Source of the DNA: Bacteroidota bacterium
Lineage (GTDB): Bacteria > Bacteroidota > Bacteroidia > Chitinophagales > LD1
NCBI GenBank assembly: GCA_018267435.1
Contig: JAFDYM010000224.1
Location: forward strand, 1 to 19,513
Direction of reading: 5' to 3'
DNA: 19,513 nt
The position numbers and the translations under genes are program-made. The notes below the pieces were generated by a model. That model did no database searches. It was given only the letters and a program-made list of their open reading frames with translations, and was not told the origin of the DNA. Positions 8,301-14,290 of this stretch are shown in pieces; within the stretch, counting starts at the first letter, position 1; the number at the start of each line of letters is the position of its first letter.

Positions 8301-8685
8301 GTTGCGAATCGGTACCTTCAGCGGCATGGCGCAGTTGAAGGATGTTCAATAGCTTATCTTTTACCTCGGTAAAGTGCGTGCCTATTATCTGCGCAGCTTG
8401 CTCGTAGCTGATGATTTTACCTAATCGGTAGAAGTGCAACAGCGGCACAAAAAAGTAGTTAGCAATAAATGCCAACGATGATGCAATGAAGCCATAGAAC
8501 AGCACCTTTCGCATAACCGTTGATAGATAGAAGTAGTACTCCAACAAGTTGATGGCAAGGAAAAAGGCCAATATGTATATAGCAGAAAAGATAGCCCCGC
8601 GTATCAACTGATTGGTGTAATACCTACGGATGAACTGATCTAGTTTCTGTAAAAGCGAATTGTATTGCGAACTTGTATTAGCCAT
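5311..8685 (-). CDS. DUF4175-like membrane-anchored coiled-coil protein
   Basis: The function is unknown. The 1124-residue protein has membrane segments near residues 31-50, 60-83 and 160-178. A beta-rich region of repeated Ig-like strand patterns follows (about 180-490), and its position after TM3 suggests it lies outside the cytoplasmic membrane. From about residue 495 there is a very long Lys/Glu/Gln/Met-rich helical region of coiled-coil type. A two-cysteine motif, CMKC (Cys935, Cys938), interrupts it and is followed by KKPGAGKPSMSQMQKQL. The layout matches the large DUF4175 proteins of Bacteroidota. Such low-complexity helices could also resemble SMC or myosin rods in searches without being related. 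It is monocistronic as seen here: it faces the VWA gene tail to tail, sharing CTAG at the stops, and a repeat-filled gap lies upstream. Confidence 0.8.
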   Translation of the reverse strand: MANTSSQYNSLLQKLDQFIRRYYTNQLIRGAIFSAIYILAFFLAINLLEYYFYLSTVMRKVLFYGFIASSLAFIANYFFVPLLHFYRLGKIISYEQAAQIIGTHFTEVKDKLLNILQLRHAAEGTDSQLLLAAIDQKAVELKPIDFSFAIDFNKNRKYLRYLAPPALLFLFIIIAAPNVIKEGTKRLYNSDTYYEKQAPFQFVIQNKSLKALQFENYDLEVKIEGDALPAEVYLEAGENTIKLKKKEANLFSYEFTNLQKSTPFKFTANGFRSKEYMLDVVAKPVVASFEVTADYPAYTGKADEVLKNIGDLVIPEGTKLNWRFNTQNVEAIKFLLGDSAYNLKRSDDDEFSFSKTMMQSSQYMLKVSNSSIKDADSVSYSLNVVPDLYPVLNVNEKRDSAATKYFYYVGEASDDYGLRRLSFNYQITRADSATATINKSLDVPISAGLASRFVYYWSITDLGIQPGDKMTYYFEVWDNDGVHGSKSTRSTMMVFNMPSLSELNKEITKENKELKKDLKETMDMAKDLKNELRDMQDKLQEKKNLNWEDKKNIQESLAKQKAMQEQLEKMKEKMANNFEKQNEFKEVNEQIAEKQKKLQELFDEVMSPEMKELYKKLEQMLEQLQKKDALDKMEDMQAGQEKMEKELDRMLELFKKLEFDQKMQETADKLDKIAQKQEELAKQQEKNQDGKDAKNSEELKKQQEQLKQEMKEAKNDLQELKKLNDETKSEQDFKDVEKSMDAADKQMDNAQQDQAQNQNNKASKNQKSAAENAKQAAEKLKEMKMQMDAQDNAEDMQAVRQLLENIVKLSFDEEKLMATVKATNINNPKYVELMKEQQRIRENSKMVEDSLYALAKRQDQIASFITKEITSVNKYLGKAIDDMEERNVSRAMSNQQFVMTGYNNLALMLSEALEQMQQQASENQEKKEGGSPKNCMKCKKPGAGKPSMSQMQKQLNDKMQQLGEMMKREGQGQKPGSQTGMSRQFAEMAQMQQQIRKELERVNQEENKDGKGSMGNLGEAIKKMEETEKNLVNKQLTTEMMRRQQDIMTKLLEAENAQRQRDEQPERESNTAKDKDRKMPPSLEEYLKARQSEVDFYKTVPPALKPYYKSLAEKYFRSIATPSN

Positions 8686-8696
8686 TATATATCTCT

Positions 8697-8704
8697 CAAA
8701 CCTA
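8697..8704 (-). promoter_or_regulatory. Candidate -7 box upstream of the DUF4175 gene
   Basis: On the minus strand this reads TAGGTTTG, a perfect match to the Bacteroidota -7 consensus TAnnTTTG, 11 bases before the ATG at 8683-8685. No TTG lies at the best -33 distance, and the leader would be very short, so it is only a candidate. A GGCGG/CCGCC hairpin (8726-8743) lies just upstream of it. Confidence 0.3.
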
Positions 8705-8794
8705 CACTAATTTAACCAAACCCTAGGCGGCTAACAAACCGCCCCATGTTAAACTGCCCAATTTATCAAAAATTGTGCTTTGTAGTAATCTATG

Positions 8795-8956
8795 AACTCA
8801 TCCCCTAGCCCCTTCTCTTTGAAAAGAGAAGGGGGACAATTTTATTACAAACTCTACCCGTCAGCGATACAGCACCATAAACAATGCATTTCTCCTCTCT
8901 GTTTATAGAGAGGATCCCGATAGCTATCGGGAGACGCATGTCGACAGAGGTGAGTA
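8795..8956. repeat. Cluster of intergenic hairpins and palindromes (two inverted repeat units)
   Basis: Most of the 431-base gap at 8686-9116 holds no reading frame of note. A perfect 12-bp stem (CCCCTTCTCTTT at 8809-8820, AAAGAGAAGGGG at 8823-8834) is followed by a 7-bp stem (CCTCTCT at 8894-8900, AGAGAGG at 8907-8913). Directly adjoining is the perfect 18-base palindrome TCCCGATAGCTATCGGGA at 8915-8932. The left unit opens with AACTCATCCCCTAG; the right unit, read on the minus strand, opens with TACTCACCTCTG and also ends in a CCTCTCT/AGAGAGG hairpin. The two look like inverted members of one repeat family, the right one carrying the extra palindrome. Palindromes like this are, from memory, scattered through Bacteroidota genomes. 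I see no transposase. Positions 8957-9040 hold nothing I can identify. Confidence 0.65.
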
Positions 8957-9041
8957 AAGAAAGAAATTGTCAACAGAATGTAGGCGCGTGGCAGTCAGAA
9001 CCAAGACGAGGGGCACAATAGTACCGCCTATAATAGTTATT

Positions 9042-9079
9042 AAAAACCACAAGCGCCACTCTGTTGGGAGTAGCGCTTG
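9042..9079 (-). terminator. Intrinsic terminator of the acyl-CoA operon
   Basis: A hairpin is formed by CAAGCGC (9050-9056) and GCGCTTG (9073-9079), extended by an inner ACTC/GAGT stem after one mismatch. Read on the minus strand it lies about 40 bases past the acyl-CoA dehydrogenase stop and is followed by TGGTTTTTAATA. The GC-rich stem and U-tract fit a rho-independent terminator closing the five-gene operon. Confidence 0.8.
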
Positions 9080-9116
9080 CATTATCTAATATCTATCGTC
9101 TTGATACTAACGTCTA

Positions 9117-10292
9117 TTAAACGCGAGCTTTTATCTGCTTGTCGTGCTTTACTTCGTCTATTACTATCTTACTGATTATCTCGTGCATTATCTCGGTAGT
9201 GCCTGCGCCTACGGTCATTAGGCGTATATCGCGTAGCGAGCGAGCAATACCATAGTCTTCCATATAGCCCCAACCGCCGTGTATCTGTAGCGCGTCGTTA
9301 ATTACGTTGAACGATTCTTCGCAAACGTATGCCTTGGCCATCGAAATGATTTTGTAAGCCGCTGGGCCAGTCTCGATATACTCATGCACCGCGCGGTAGC
9401 TGAACGAGCGACAAGCTTCTACCTTTATCGCCATCTGTGCTAGCTTGTGGCGCAGCACTTGGAATTTGCCTATTGGTCTGCCGAATGCCTCGCGCTCCTT
9501 CATGTATTTCTTGGCCTTCTCCATGGCGTTCTCAGCCGCGGCAGTGCCCGTAATGGCAGCTATCAAGCGCTCCTCTTGAAAGTTGCTCATGATGTAGTAG
9601 AAGCCCCAATGCTCTTCACCAAGCAAAGCGCTCTTAGGCACTTTACAATTCTCGAAAAACAACTGGCCAGTATCTGAACTATGCATACCCAGCTTGTTGT
9701 GTACTGCTACCGCCGAAAAGCCCGGCGTGCTAGTATCGAACAACAACAAACTTAGCTGGTGGCCCTCGCCTGTGCGCACTGCCAATACGATGAAGTCGGC
9801 CATTGTGCCATTGGTAATAAACATCTTCGAGCCATTCACTAGGTAGTGGTCACCTTTGTCTTCAGCAGTGGTTTTTATACCGCCTACATCGCTGCCTGCG
9901 CCGGGTTCGGTTATGCCTAGTGCGGCTATCTTTTCGCCCTTCAATGCAGGGGCTAGATACTTCAACTTCTGCTCCTCGGTGCCTATGGCATTTATAACAG
10001 GCAATGGCAGGTAGGTATGCGCGTATAGCGACATAGAAAGCCCGCCGATGTTGGCCGCCGATAGCTCTTCAGATATTACCACGGCGCTCCATATATCCAT
10101 GCCGCTGCCGCCATACTCTACGGGGAAGCTAACGCCGAAAAAGCCCTGCTCGCCCATTTTGCGGAACACCTCTTTCTCGCATATTTTATTCTCTTCCCAA
10201 TACGCTACGTTCGGGGTTATTTCCGCCGCTACAAACTGGCGAAAACTTTGGCGCAACAAGTCATGGTCTTCAGTAAATGGATTCGTTGTCAT
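9117..10292 (-). CDS. Acyl-CoA dehydrogenase, isovaleryl/long-chain catalytic-base type
   Basis: This is an FAD-dependent dehydrogenase that turns an acyl-CoA into the 2,3-enoyl-CoA and passes electrons to electron-transfer flavoprotein. The 391 residues have full family length. FAD- and substrate-binding motifs are ALGITEPGAGSDVGG (124-138) and MFITNG (157-162); REAFGRPIGKFQ (267-278) and ALQIHGGWGYMEDYGIAR (334-351) are classic family signatures. At the usual catalytic position (YEGT in most members) it has GAGT, with Ala363. Instead a Glu (Glu241, in QEERL) sits in the helix that supplies the base in isovaleryl-CoA and long-chain dehydrogenases. It is the last gene of the operon, 69 bases after BKACE. 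With a carboxylase in the operon, isovaleryl-CoA is the most natural substrate, but this is inference. It ends in TAA. Confidence 0.9.
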   Translation of the reverse strand: MTTNPFTEDHDLLRQSFRQFVAAEITPNVAYWEENKICEKEVFRKMGEQGFFGVSFPVEYGGSGMDIWSAVVISEELSAANIGGLSMSLYAHTYLPLPVINAIGTEEQKLKYLAPALKGEKIAALGITEPGAGSDVGGIKTTAEDKGDHYLVNGSKMFITNGTMADFIVLAVRTGEGHQLSLLLFDTSTPGFSAVAVHNKLGMHSSDTGQLFFENCKVPKSALLGEEHWGFYYIMSNFQEERLIAAITGTAAAENAMEKAKKYMKEREAFGRPIGKFQVLRHKLAQMAIKVEACRSFSYRAVHEYIETGPAAYKIISMAKAYVCEESFNVINDALQIHGGWGYMEDYGIARSLRDIRLMTVGAGTTEIMHEIISKIVIDEVKHDKQIKARV

Positions 10293-10325
10293 GGATACTA
10301 TATTTATTATTTTAGGTTAGAGACT

Positions 10326-10361
10326 TATAATCTGTGCAATCAAAAAAATATCGGTGTAATC
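10326..10361 (-). repeat. GATTRCAC-type repeat modules between BKACE and acyl-CoA dehydrogenase
   Basis: Immediately after the BKACE stop, the minus strand reads GATTACACCGAT, a run of seven T, then GATTGCACAGATTATAA. The 12-mer GATTACACCGAT and the 11-mer CACAGATTATA both recur, on the plus strand and in swapped order, at 14225-14255 in the first gap of the same operon. The rest of this 69-base gap shows nothing else. Confidence 0.6.
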
Positions 10362-11219
10362 CTATTTCAATGGTAAGTTAAGCAATTCCCTCGTCTCCTC
10401 AATCGTTGCAATCTCCTTGCCCAGCATACGCGCCAAATTAGCGCCTGCGGCAACTAGTTCACCATTGCTCTTGGCCATCTCTCCATTTGGTAGGTAGAAG
10501 TTATCCTCCAAGCCTACGCGGATGCTGCCATCTATAGTAAGTGCAGCAGCAATAGCCTGCCATTGCTTGCGGCCTATGGCCACTACTTGCCAGTGCGAGC
10601 CCGCAGGCACGGTAGCCGCTTGGTGCAATAGGTTTTGGGTAGAGATAGGAATACCGCCCAACACACCCATTACAAAACTGAACACATAAGGCTTTTGCAA
10701 TAGGCCCATATCTATCAGCGGCATGGCGTTGTTGATGTGCCCATTATCGAACACCTCCATCTCTGGCAACGTGCCCGCTTCTTTCATTTTCTCCAGATAG
10801 AATTTTATATCACTGAAAGGATTTTGGAATACAAAATCGTGGTAGAACTCCTTCGTCTTTGGCGAGTAGATACCGTAGTTCATACTGCCCATATTCAGCG
10901 CAGCAGCATCGGGCTTTAACGCCGTAATGTGATGGATACGCTCCTCTTTGCTTAAACCAACCGCCCCAGTACTATAGTTAATGATAACAGTAGGGCAAAG
11001 CTTGCGCACCTCTATGCCTATTTGGCGATATGTTTCGATATCGTAAGCAGGCGAGCCGTCATCTTTACGCGCATGTATGTGTAGGATACTCGCGCCTTCA
11101 TCTACGGCACGTTTGCCTTCCAGCGCTATCTCCTGCGGCGTATAGGGTATGTACGGACATTGTTCCCTGCGGGCCAATACGCCAGTCAACGCTGCGGTAA
11201 TTACTATCTTTTTTCCCAT
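10362..11219 (-). CDS. Beta-keto acid cleavage enzyme (BKACE, DUF849 family)
   Basis: Family members are zinc-dependent TIM-barrel enzymes that react a beta-keto acid with acetyl-CoA to give acetoacetate and a new CoA ester; the founding member is 3-keto-5-aminohexanoate cleavage enzyme (Kce) of lysine fermentation. The 285 residues have normal length. Zinc ligands are His47 and His49 (in LHIHARKDDG) and Glu238 (in RVGLEDN), with Arg234 and Asp239 beside it as in Kce. At the position where I recall Kce having Glu14 (GAE), this protein has GVL (Leu15), so its substrate is probably not an amino keto acid. MEVFDNG (154-160) and AKSNGELV (249-256) are further family signatures. The gene lies between the crotonase and the dehydrogenase, where a leucine operon would be expected to have HMG-CoA lyase. 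Substrate unknown. It ends in TAG. Confidence 0.88.
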   Translation of the reverse strand: MGKKIVITAALTGVLARREQCPYIPYTPQEIALEGKRAVDEGASILHIHARKDDGSPAYDIETYRQIGIEVRKLCPTVIINYSTGAVGLSKEERIHHITALKPDAAALNMGSMNYGIYSPKTKEFYHDFVFQNPFSDIKFYLEKMKEAGTLPEMEVFDNGHINNAMPLIDMGLLQKPYVFSFVMGVLGGIPISTQNLLHQAATVPAGSHWQVVAIGRKQWQAIAAALTIDGSIRVGLEDNFYLPNGEMAKSNGELVAAGANLARMLGKEIATIEETRELLNLPLK

Positions 11220-11231
11220 GGTTATGTGTTG

Positions 11232-11295
11232 CGGGTTACTTGTTTCTAGTTACGGGTTACTTTTTCTTCATCGGACATCCATACATCCGACATCC
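11232..11295. repeat. Short direct repeats in the crotonase-BKACE gap
   Basis: CGGGTTACTT occurs at 11232-11241 and 11253-11262. ATCGGACATCC (11270-11280) and ATCCGACATCC (11285-11295) form a second pair with one mismatch; the latter reaches the crotonase stop codon. The gap is thus built almost entirely of tandem-like short words, resembling dispersed intergenic repeats. No hairpin-plus-U-tract is apparent. Confidence 0.5.
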
Positions 11296-12116
11296 TACTT
11301 GCCTTTCCAAACAGGTTTTCTCTTTTCAATAAATGCCTGTAGGCCTTCGGCGGCGTCTTCTGTTTTTAGGGCTTCGCCTAGCATTTGCTTCATGTGTTTT
11401 TGCGATTCAGATGCTGGCATACGCTTCAAATCGTTGAAAGCCTCTAAACCTAGACGGATTGCCGATGGAGAATATTGCAGTATGTCGGCAACTAAGGCAT
11501 CAACGGCGGCATCCAACTCGGCAGGTTCTACCACATCGCTTATCAAGCCTAGGCTTTTCGCCTCTTGCGCATTTACGTTGCGCGCACGCATACAGAAGTC
11601 TAATACCACACGCGTAGGCATTATCTGCAACATGCTTTGCATAACTTGGAACGGATATAAACCACGCTTAACCTCTGGCAATGCAAAGGTGGCATTACTG
11701 CTAGCTATAACGTGCGTGCAGCCGCATACTATCAAAAAGCCGCCTGCAAATACAGGCGCATGTACCTTGGCAATAGTAGGCTTGCATACGCTGCTGAACA
11801 CATCTGCCAACACTACTTCGCCTTCAGGCTCCGGTATGGTCGAATTACTTTCCTGTGCCTGACCTGCAAAAGCTTTTAAGTCGGCACCCGCGCAAAACAC
11901 ATCTCCTTTTGCATCAATTACTACAGCCCATACATCAGTGTTGTAATAGGCGTGTTCCAATGCAAATGCCAACTCACGGAAGAGAACATCGTTCATGGCG
12001 TTCTTCTTCTCGGGACGGTTAAGCGTTATGTTCAGTACGTGGTCGTTCTGTGTAACTATCAAATGCGCAAAGGTCTGCTCCTTCAAACTCAATGCTTGGT
12101 CTACGGTATATAACAT
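11295..12116 (-). CDS. Crotonase-family enoyl-CoA hydratase/isomerase-like protein, one catalytic Glu missing
   Basis: Crotonases act on acyl-CoA thioesters through two backbone amides forming an oxyanion hole. The 273-residue protein shows LNRPEKKNAMN (32-42), the oxyanion-hole motif CAGADLKAF (75-83) and PVFAGGF (121-127). Aligned without gaps to rat enoyl-CoA hydratase, Glu148 (in FALPEVKRGL) matches the second catalytic Glu (Glu164), but the first (Glu144) is replaced by Leu128 in GGFLIVCG. The usual IPGGGG loop is replaced by YPFQVMQS. In the operon it stands where 3-methylglutaconyl-CoA hydratase (LiuC) would be, but the missing Glu suggests an isomerase, a decarboxylase or hydrolase, or an altered hydratase. 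Gaps to its neighbours are 127 bases upstream (with a large palindrome) and 75 downstream. It ends in TAG. Confidence 0.85.
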   Translation of the reverse strand: MLYTVDQALSLKEQTFAHLIVTQNDHVLNITLNRPEKKNAMNDVLFRELAFALEHAYYNTDVWAVVIDAKGDVFCAGADLKAFAGQAQESNSTIPEPEGEVVLADVFSSVCKPTIAKVHAPVFAGGFLIVCGCTHVIASSNATFALPEVKRGLYPFQVMQSMLQIMPTRVVLDFCMRARNVNAQEAKSLGLISDVVEPAELDAAVDALVADILQYSPSAIRLGLEAFNDLKRMPASESQKHMKQMLGEALKTEDAAEGLQAFIEKRKPVWKGK

Positions 12117-12145
12117 ATTGTCGGTTTAGTTTTCGTTACAGAATG

Positions 12146-12239
12146 GAACGCTGATTTGTTATGGTCTTTGTGATTGATGAAGATTTCTTCAAACCAATAA
12201 ATCATATTACATCATAACAATCATAAATTATCAGCGTTC
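12146..12239. repeat. 94-base imperfect palindrome between biotin carboxylase and crotonase genes
   Basis: Outer arms GAACGCTGAT (12146-12155) and ATCAGCGTTC (12230-12239) are perfectly complementary. Directly inside, TTGTTATG (12156-12163) pairs with CATAACAA (12213-12220), leaving 9 unpaired bases on the right arm. The centre is AT-rich with repeated GATT/AATC words. Read as RNA on the operon strand it starts 4 bases past the biotin carboxylase stop, so it could fold into a stable stem that protects or processes the message. There is no U-tract typical of a terminator. Confidence 0.65.
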
Positions 12240-12243
12240 TATT

Positions 12244-14217
12244 TTAATTTTCTTTCACTTTTAGCAATACAGCGTTCGCTTCTACAAAGCTTTTTTCTGT
12301 TACAAATATTTCCTGCACTTCGCCATCACTGTGCGCTTCTATCGTTGTTTCCATTTTCATGCTGCTCATTACCAGCAAGCCCTTGCCCGATGTTACTACA
12401 TCGCCAGGTTTCACCAGCACCTTCACCACCTCGCCCGGCATAGGCGCAATATAGTCGCCTTTGGCAATGGCGCTGCCTGGCTGTACAAAGCGCGGTGTTT
12501 CTTTCAACTTCAACGTGCCCGCTTGCGGATGCTGAATGTACACATCGCCTTTATTGTTAGCCAAAATAAAATTCTTGGTGTGGTTGCCAAAGCGAACGGC
12601 AATGCTGTTAGTGCAGTAGCTAATCAGTTCAGCTTTTAATTCTGCACCGCCCACTTTTACATCGAAGGTGTTATCACCATTGCGCTTATATTTCAGATGC
12701 AATTTCTGCTCGCCATATTCTATACCATATAACTGACCTTGATACGGGATATTCCTCCAGCCGTTTAACGATGGTGCGTATTGCTGTGTTCTTGTTCTGT
12801 ACTGCCAACCATGCAACAATGCAGCTATAGCAGACTCATGCAGTGCTTCATCGCTCACATTTTTCTTGTAGTTAGAAAAGTCACGCTCAATCAATTTGGT
12901 ATCGAAGCTGCCATCAATAAACTTAGGGTGCACCAATAGTTCTTTCAGAAAATCTTTATTGGTAGTAATGCCCAGTATAGGCATATTGTTCAAGGCGTAT
13001 AGCATCTTCTGTATCGCCTCGCTTCTGCTATTGCCATACGAAATAACCTTGGCAATCATACTATCATAGAATACATCAACTTTGCTATTGCTGGTTACGC
13101 CGCTATCGTAGCGCAAGCCTTGCACCTGCGGCTCGTGCCAATACAATATATCGCCTGTGGCGGGAAAGAAATTAATCTCTGGGTCTTCGGCACATATACG
13201 GCACTCTATCGAGTGTCCGCGCTGTGTTACAGTTTCAGCAGTTGCGCTCAATGGCAAACCTTGCGCTACTTCTATCTGCATACGCACTAGGTCAAGCCCT
13301 GTAGTTTCTTCTGTTACAGGGTGCTCTACCTGTAGGCGCGTATTTACTTCAAGAAAATAGAAGTTGCCGTTCGCATCTAATATAAACTCAACCGTGCCTG
13401 CGCCTGTGTAGTTGATAGACTTAGCGGCAGCTACGGCAGCATCGCCCATTTGTTCGCGCAGCTCATTGCTTAACGATGGAGAAGGACTTTCCTCAATCAC
13501 CTTTTGGTAGCGTCTTTGCAGCGAGCATTCCCTTTCAAAAAAGTGTGTATGGTTACCATGTGTATCGCCGAATATTTGAAACTCGATATGCTTGGCAGTA
13601 GGGAAGTATTTTTCTATCAACAAGCTACCATCGCCAAAGCTTTTTTCCGCTTCGCGCGAAGCACCTTCTATAGCAGCTTCTAGTTCTTCAATCTTGTTTA
13701 CAATGCGCATACCCTTGCCGCCACCGCCTGCACTTGCCTTTAGCAATATCGGCAAGCCCACGCGCTCCGCTTCTTTCTTTAAAGTAGCAGTGCTCTGGTC
13801 GGCACCATGGTAGCCAGGTACAACAGGCACACCCGCTTTGCTCATTATTTCCTTCGCACCTATCTTACTGCCCATAGCAGTTATAGCTTCCGCACTCGGC
13901 CCAATAAATACGATCCCCTCATCAGTGCATCGCTTGCTGAACGATGCATTCTCGCTTAGGAATCCATAGCCCGGGTGTATAGCATCGGCGCCTGTTTGCT
14001 TAGCAGCTGCTATAATTTTATCCTGCACCAAATAGCTTTCGCTGGCATGTGTACCGCCAATGCATATTGCCTCATCCGCCTTTTTTACAAACAATGCATC
14101 TTTATCTGCATCGCTGTAAACAGCCACGGTGGCTATGCCCATTTGCTTGGCAGTGCGCATTACGCGTATGGCTATTTCGCCACGGTTAGCTATTAATATT
14201 TTATTGATTGATTTCAT
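12244..14217 (-). CDS. Acyl-CoA carboxylase alpha subunit (biotin carboxylase + biotin carrier), methylcrotonyl-CoA carboxylase-like
   Basis: This subunit carboxylates its own biotin with ATP and bicarbonate, then hands CO2 to the partner carboxyltransferase. The 657 residues match the size of LiuD/MCC-alpha type subunits. Biotin carboxylase domain (1-~450): KILIANRGEIA (6-16), HPGYGFLSEN (81-90), glycine-rich ATP loop KASAGGGGKGM (160-170), RECSLQRRYQK (229-239) and EVNTRLQVEHPVTE (290-303). A linking domain follows (about 480-570). The C-terminal biotinyl domain runs from ~585 and carries the biotinylated Lys621 in SSMKMET; the residue before MKM is Ser where most members have Ala. It sits 73 bases after the carboxyltransferase gene, so the pair forms one enzyme. 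The acyl substrate cannot be fixed from this subunit. It ends in TAA. Confidence 0.93.
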   Translation of the reverse strand: MKSINKILIANRGEIAIRVMRTAKQMGIATVAVYSDADKDALFVKKADEAICIGGTHASESYLVQDKIIAAAKQTGADAIHPGYGFLSENASFSKRCTDEGIVFIGPSAEAITAMGSKIGAKEIMSKAGVPVVPGYHGADQSTATLKKEAERVGLPILLKASAGGGGKGMRIVNKIEELEAAIEGASREAEKSFGDGSLLIEKYFPTAKHIEFQIFGDTHGNHTHFFERECSLQRRYQKVIEESPSPSLSNELREQMGDAAVAAAKSINYTGAGTVEFILDANGNFYFLEVNTRLQVEHPVTEETTGLDLVRMQIEVAQGLPLSATAETVTQRGHSIECRICAEDPEINFFPATGDILYWHEPQVQGLRYDSGVTSNSKVDVFYDSMIAKVISYGNSRSEAIQKMLYALNNMPILGITTNKDFLKELLVHPKFIDGSFDTKLIERDFSNYKKNVSDEALHESAIAALLHGWQYRTRTQQYAPSLNGWRNIPYQGQLYGIEYGEQKLHLKYKRNGDNTFDVKVGGAELKAELISYCTNSIAVRFGNHTKNFILANNKGDVYIQHPQAGTLKLKETPRFVQPGSAIAKGDYIAPMPGEVVKVLVKPGDVVTSGKGLLVMSSMKMETTIEAHSDGEVQEIFVTEKSFVEANAVLLKVKEN

Positions 14218-14224
14218 TTTCGGG

Positions 14225-14255
14225 GATTACACAGATTATATTGATTACACCGATT
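14225..14255 (+). repeat. GATTRCAC-type repeat modules between carboxyltransferase and biotin carboxylase genes
   Basis: GATTACAC occurs at 14225-14232 and 14243-14250, within two ~18-base modules GATTACACAGATTATATT and GATTACACCGATTTCAT. The words CACAGATTATA (14230-14240) and GATTACACCGAT (14243-14254) are exact reverse complements, within the operon transcript, of words at 10326-10361. The remaining part of this 73-base gap is T-rich. Confidence 0.6.
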
Positions 14256-14290
14256 TCATTTTTTCATTTTATCACATTGCCACATTTGCA

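Noticed and set aside
8795..8956. CRISPR array
   Set aside because: The repeated elements are only two, inverted rather than direct, and there are no regularly spaced unique spacers or cas genes.
8941..9040. Possible remnant of a gene or insertion sequence after the hairpin cluster
   Set aside because: No frame gives a recognisable protein fragment, and no terminal inverted repeats or target duplication can be placed.
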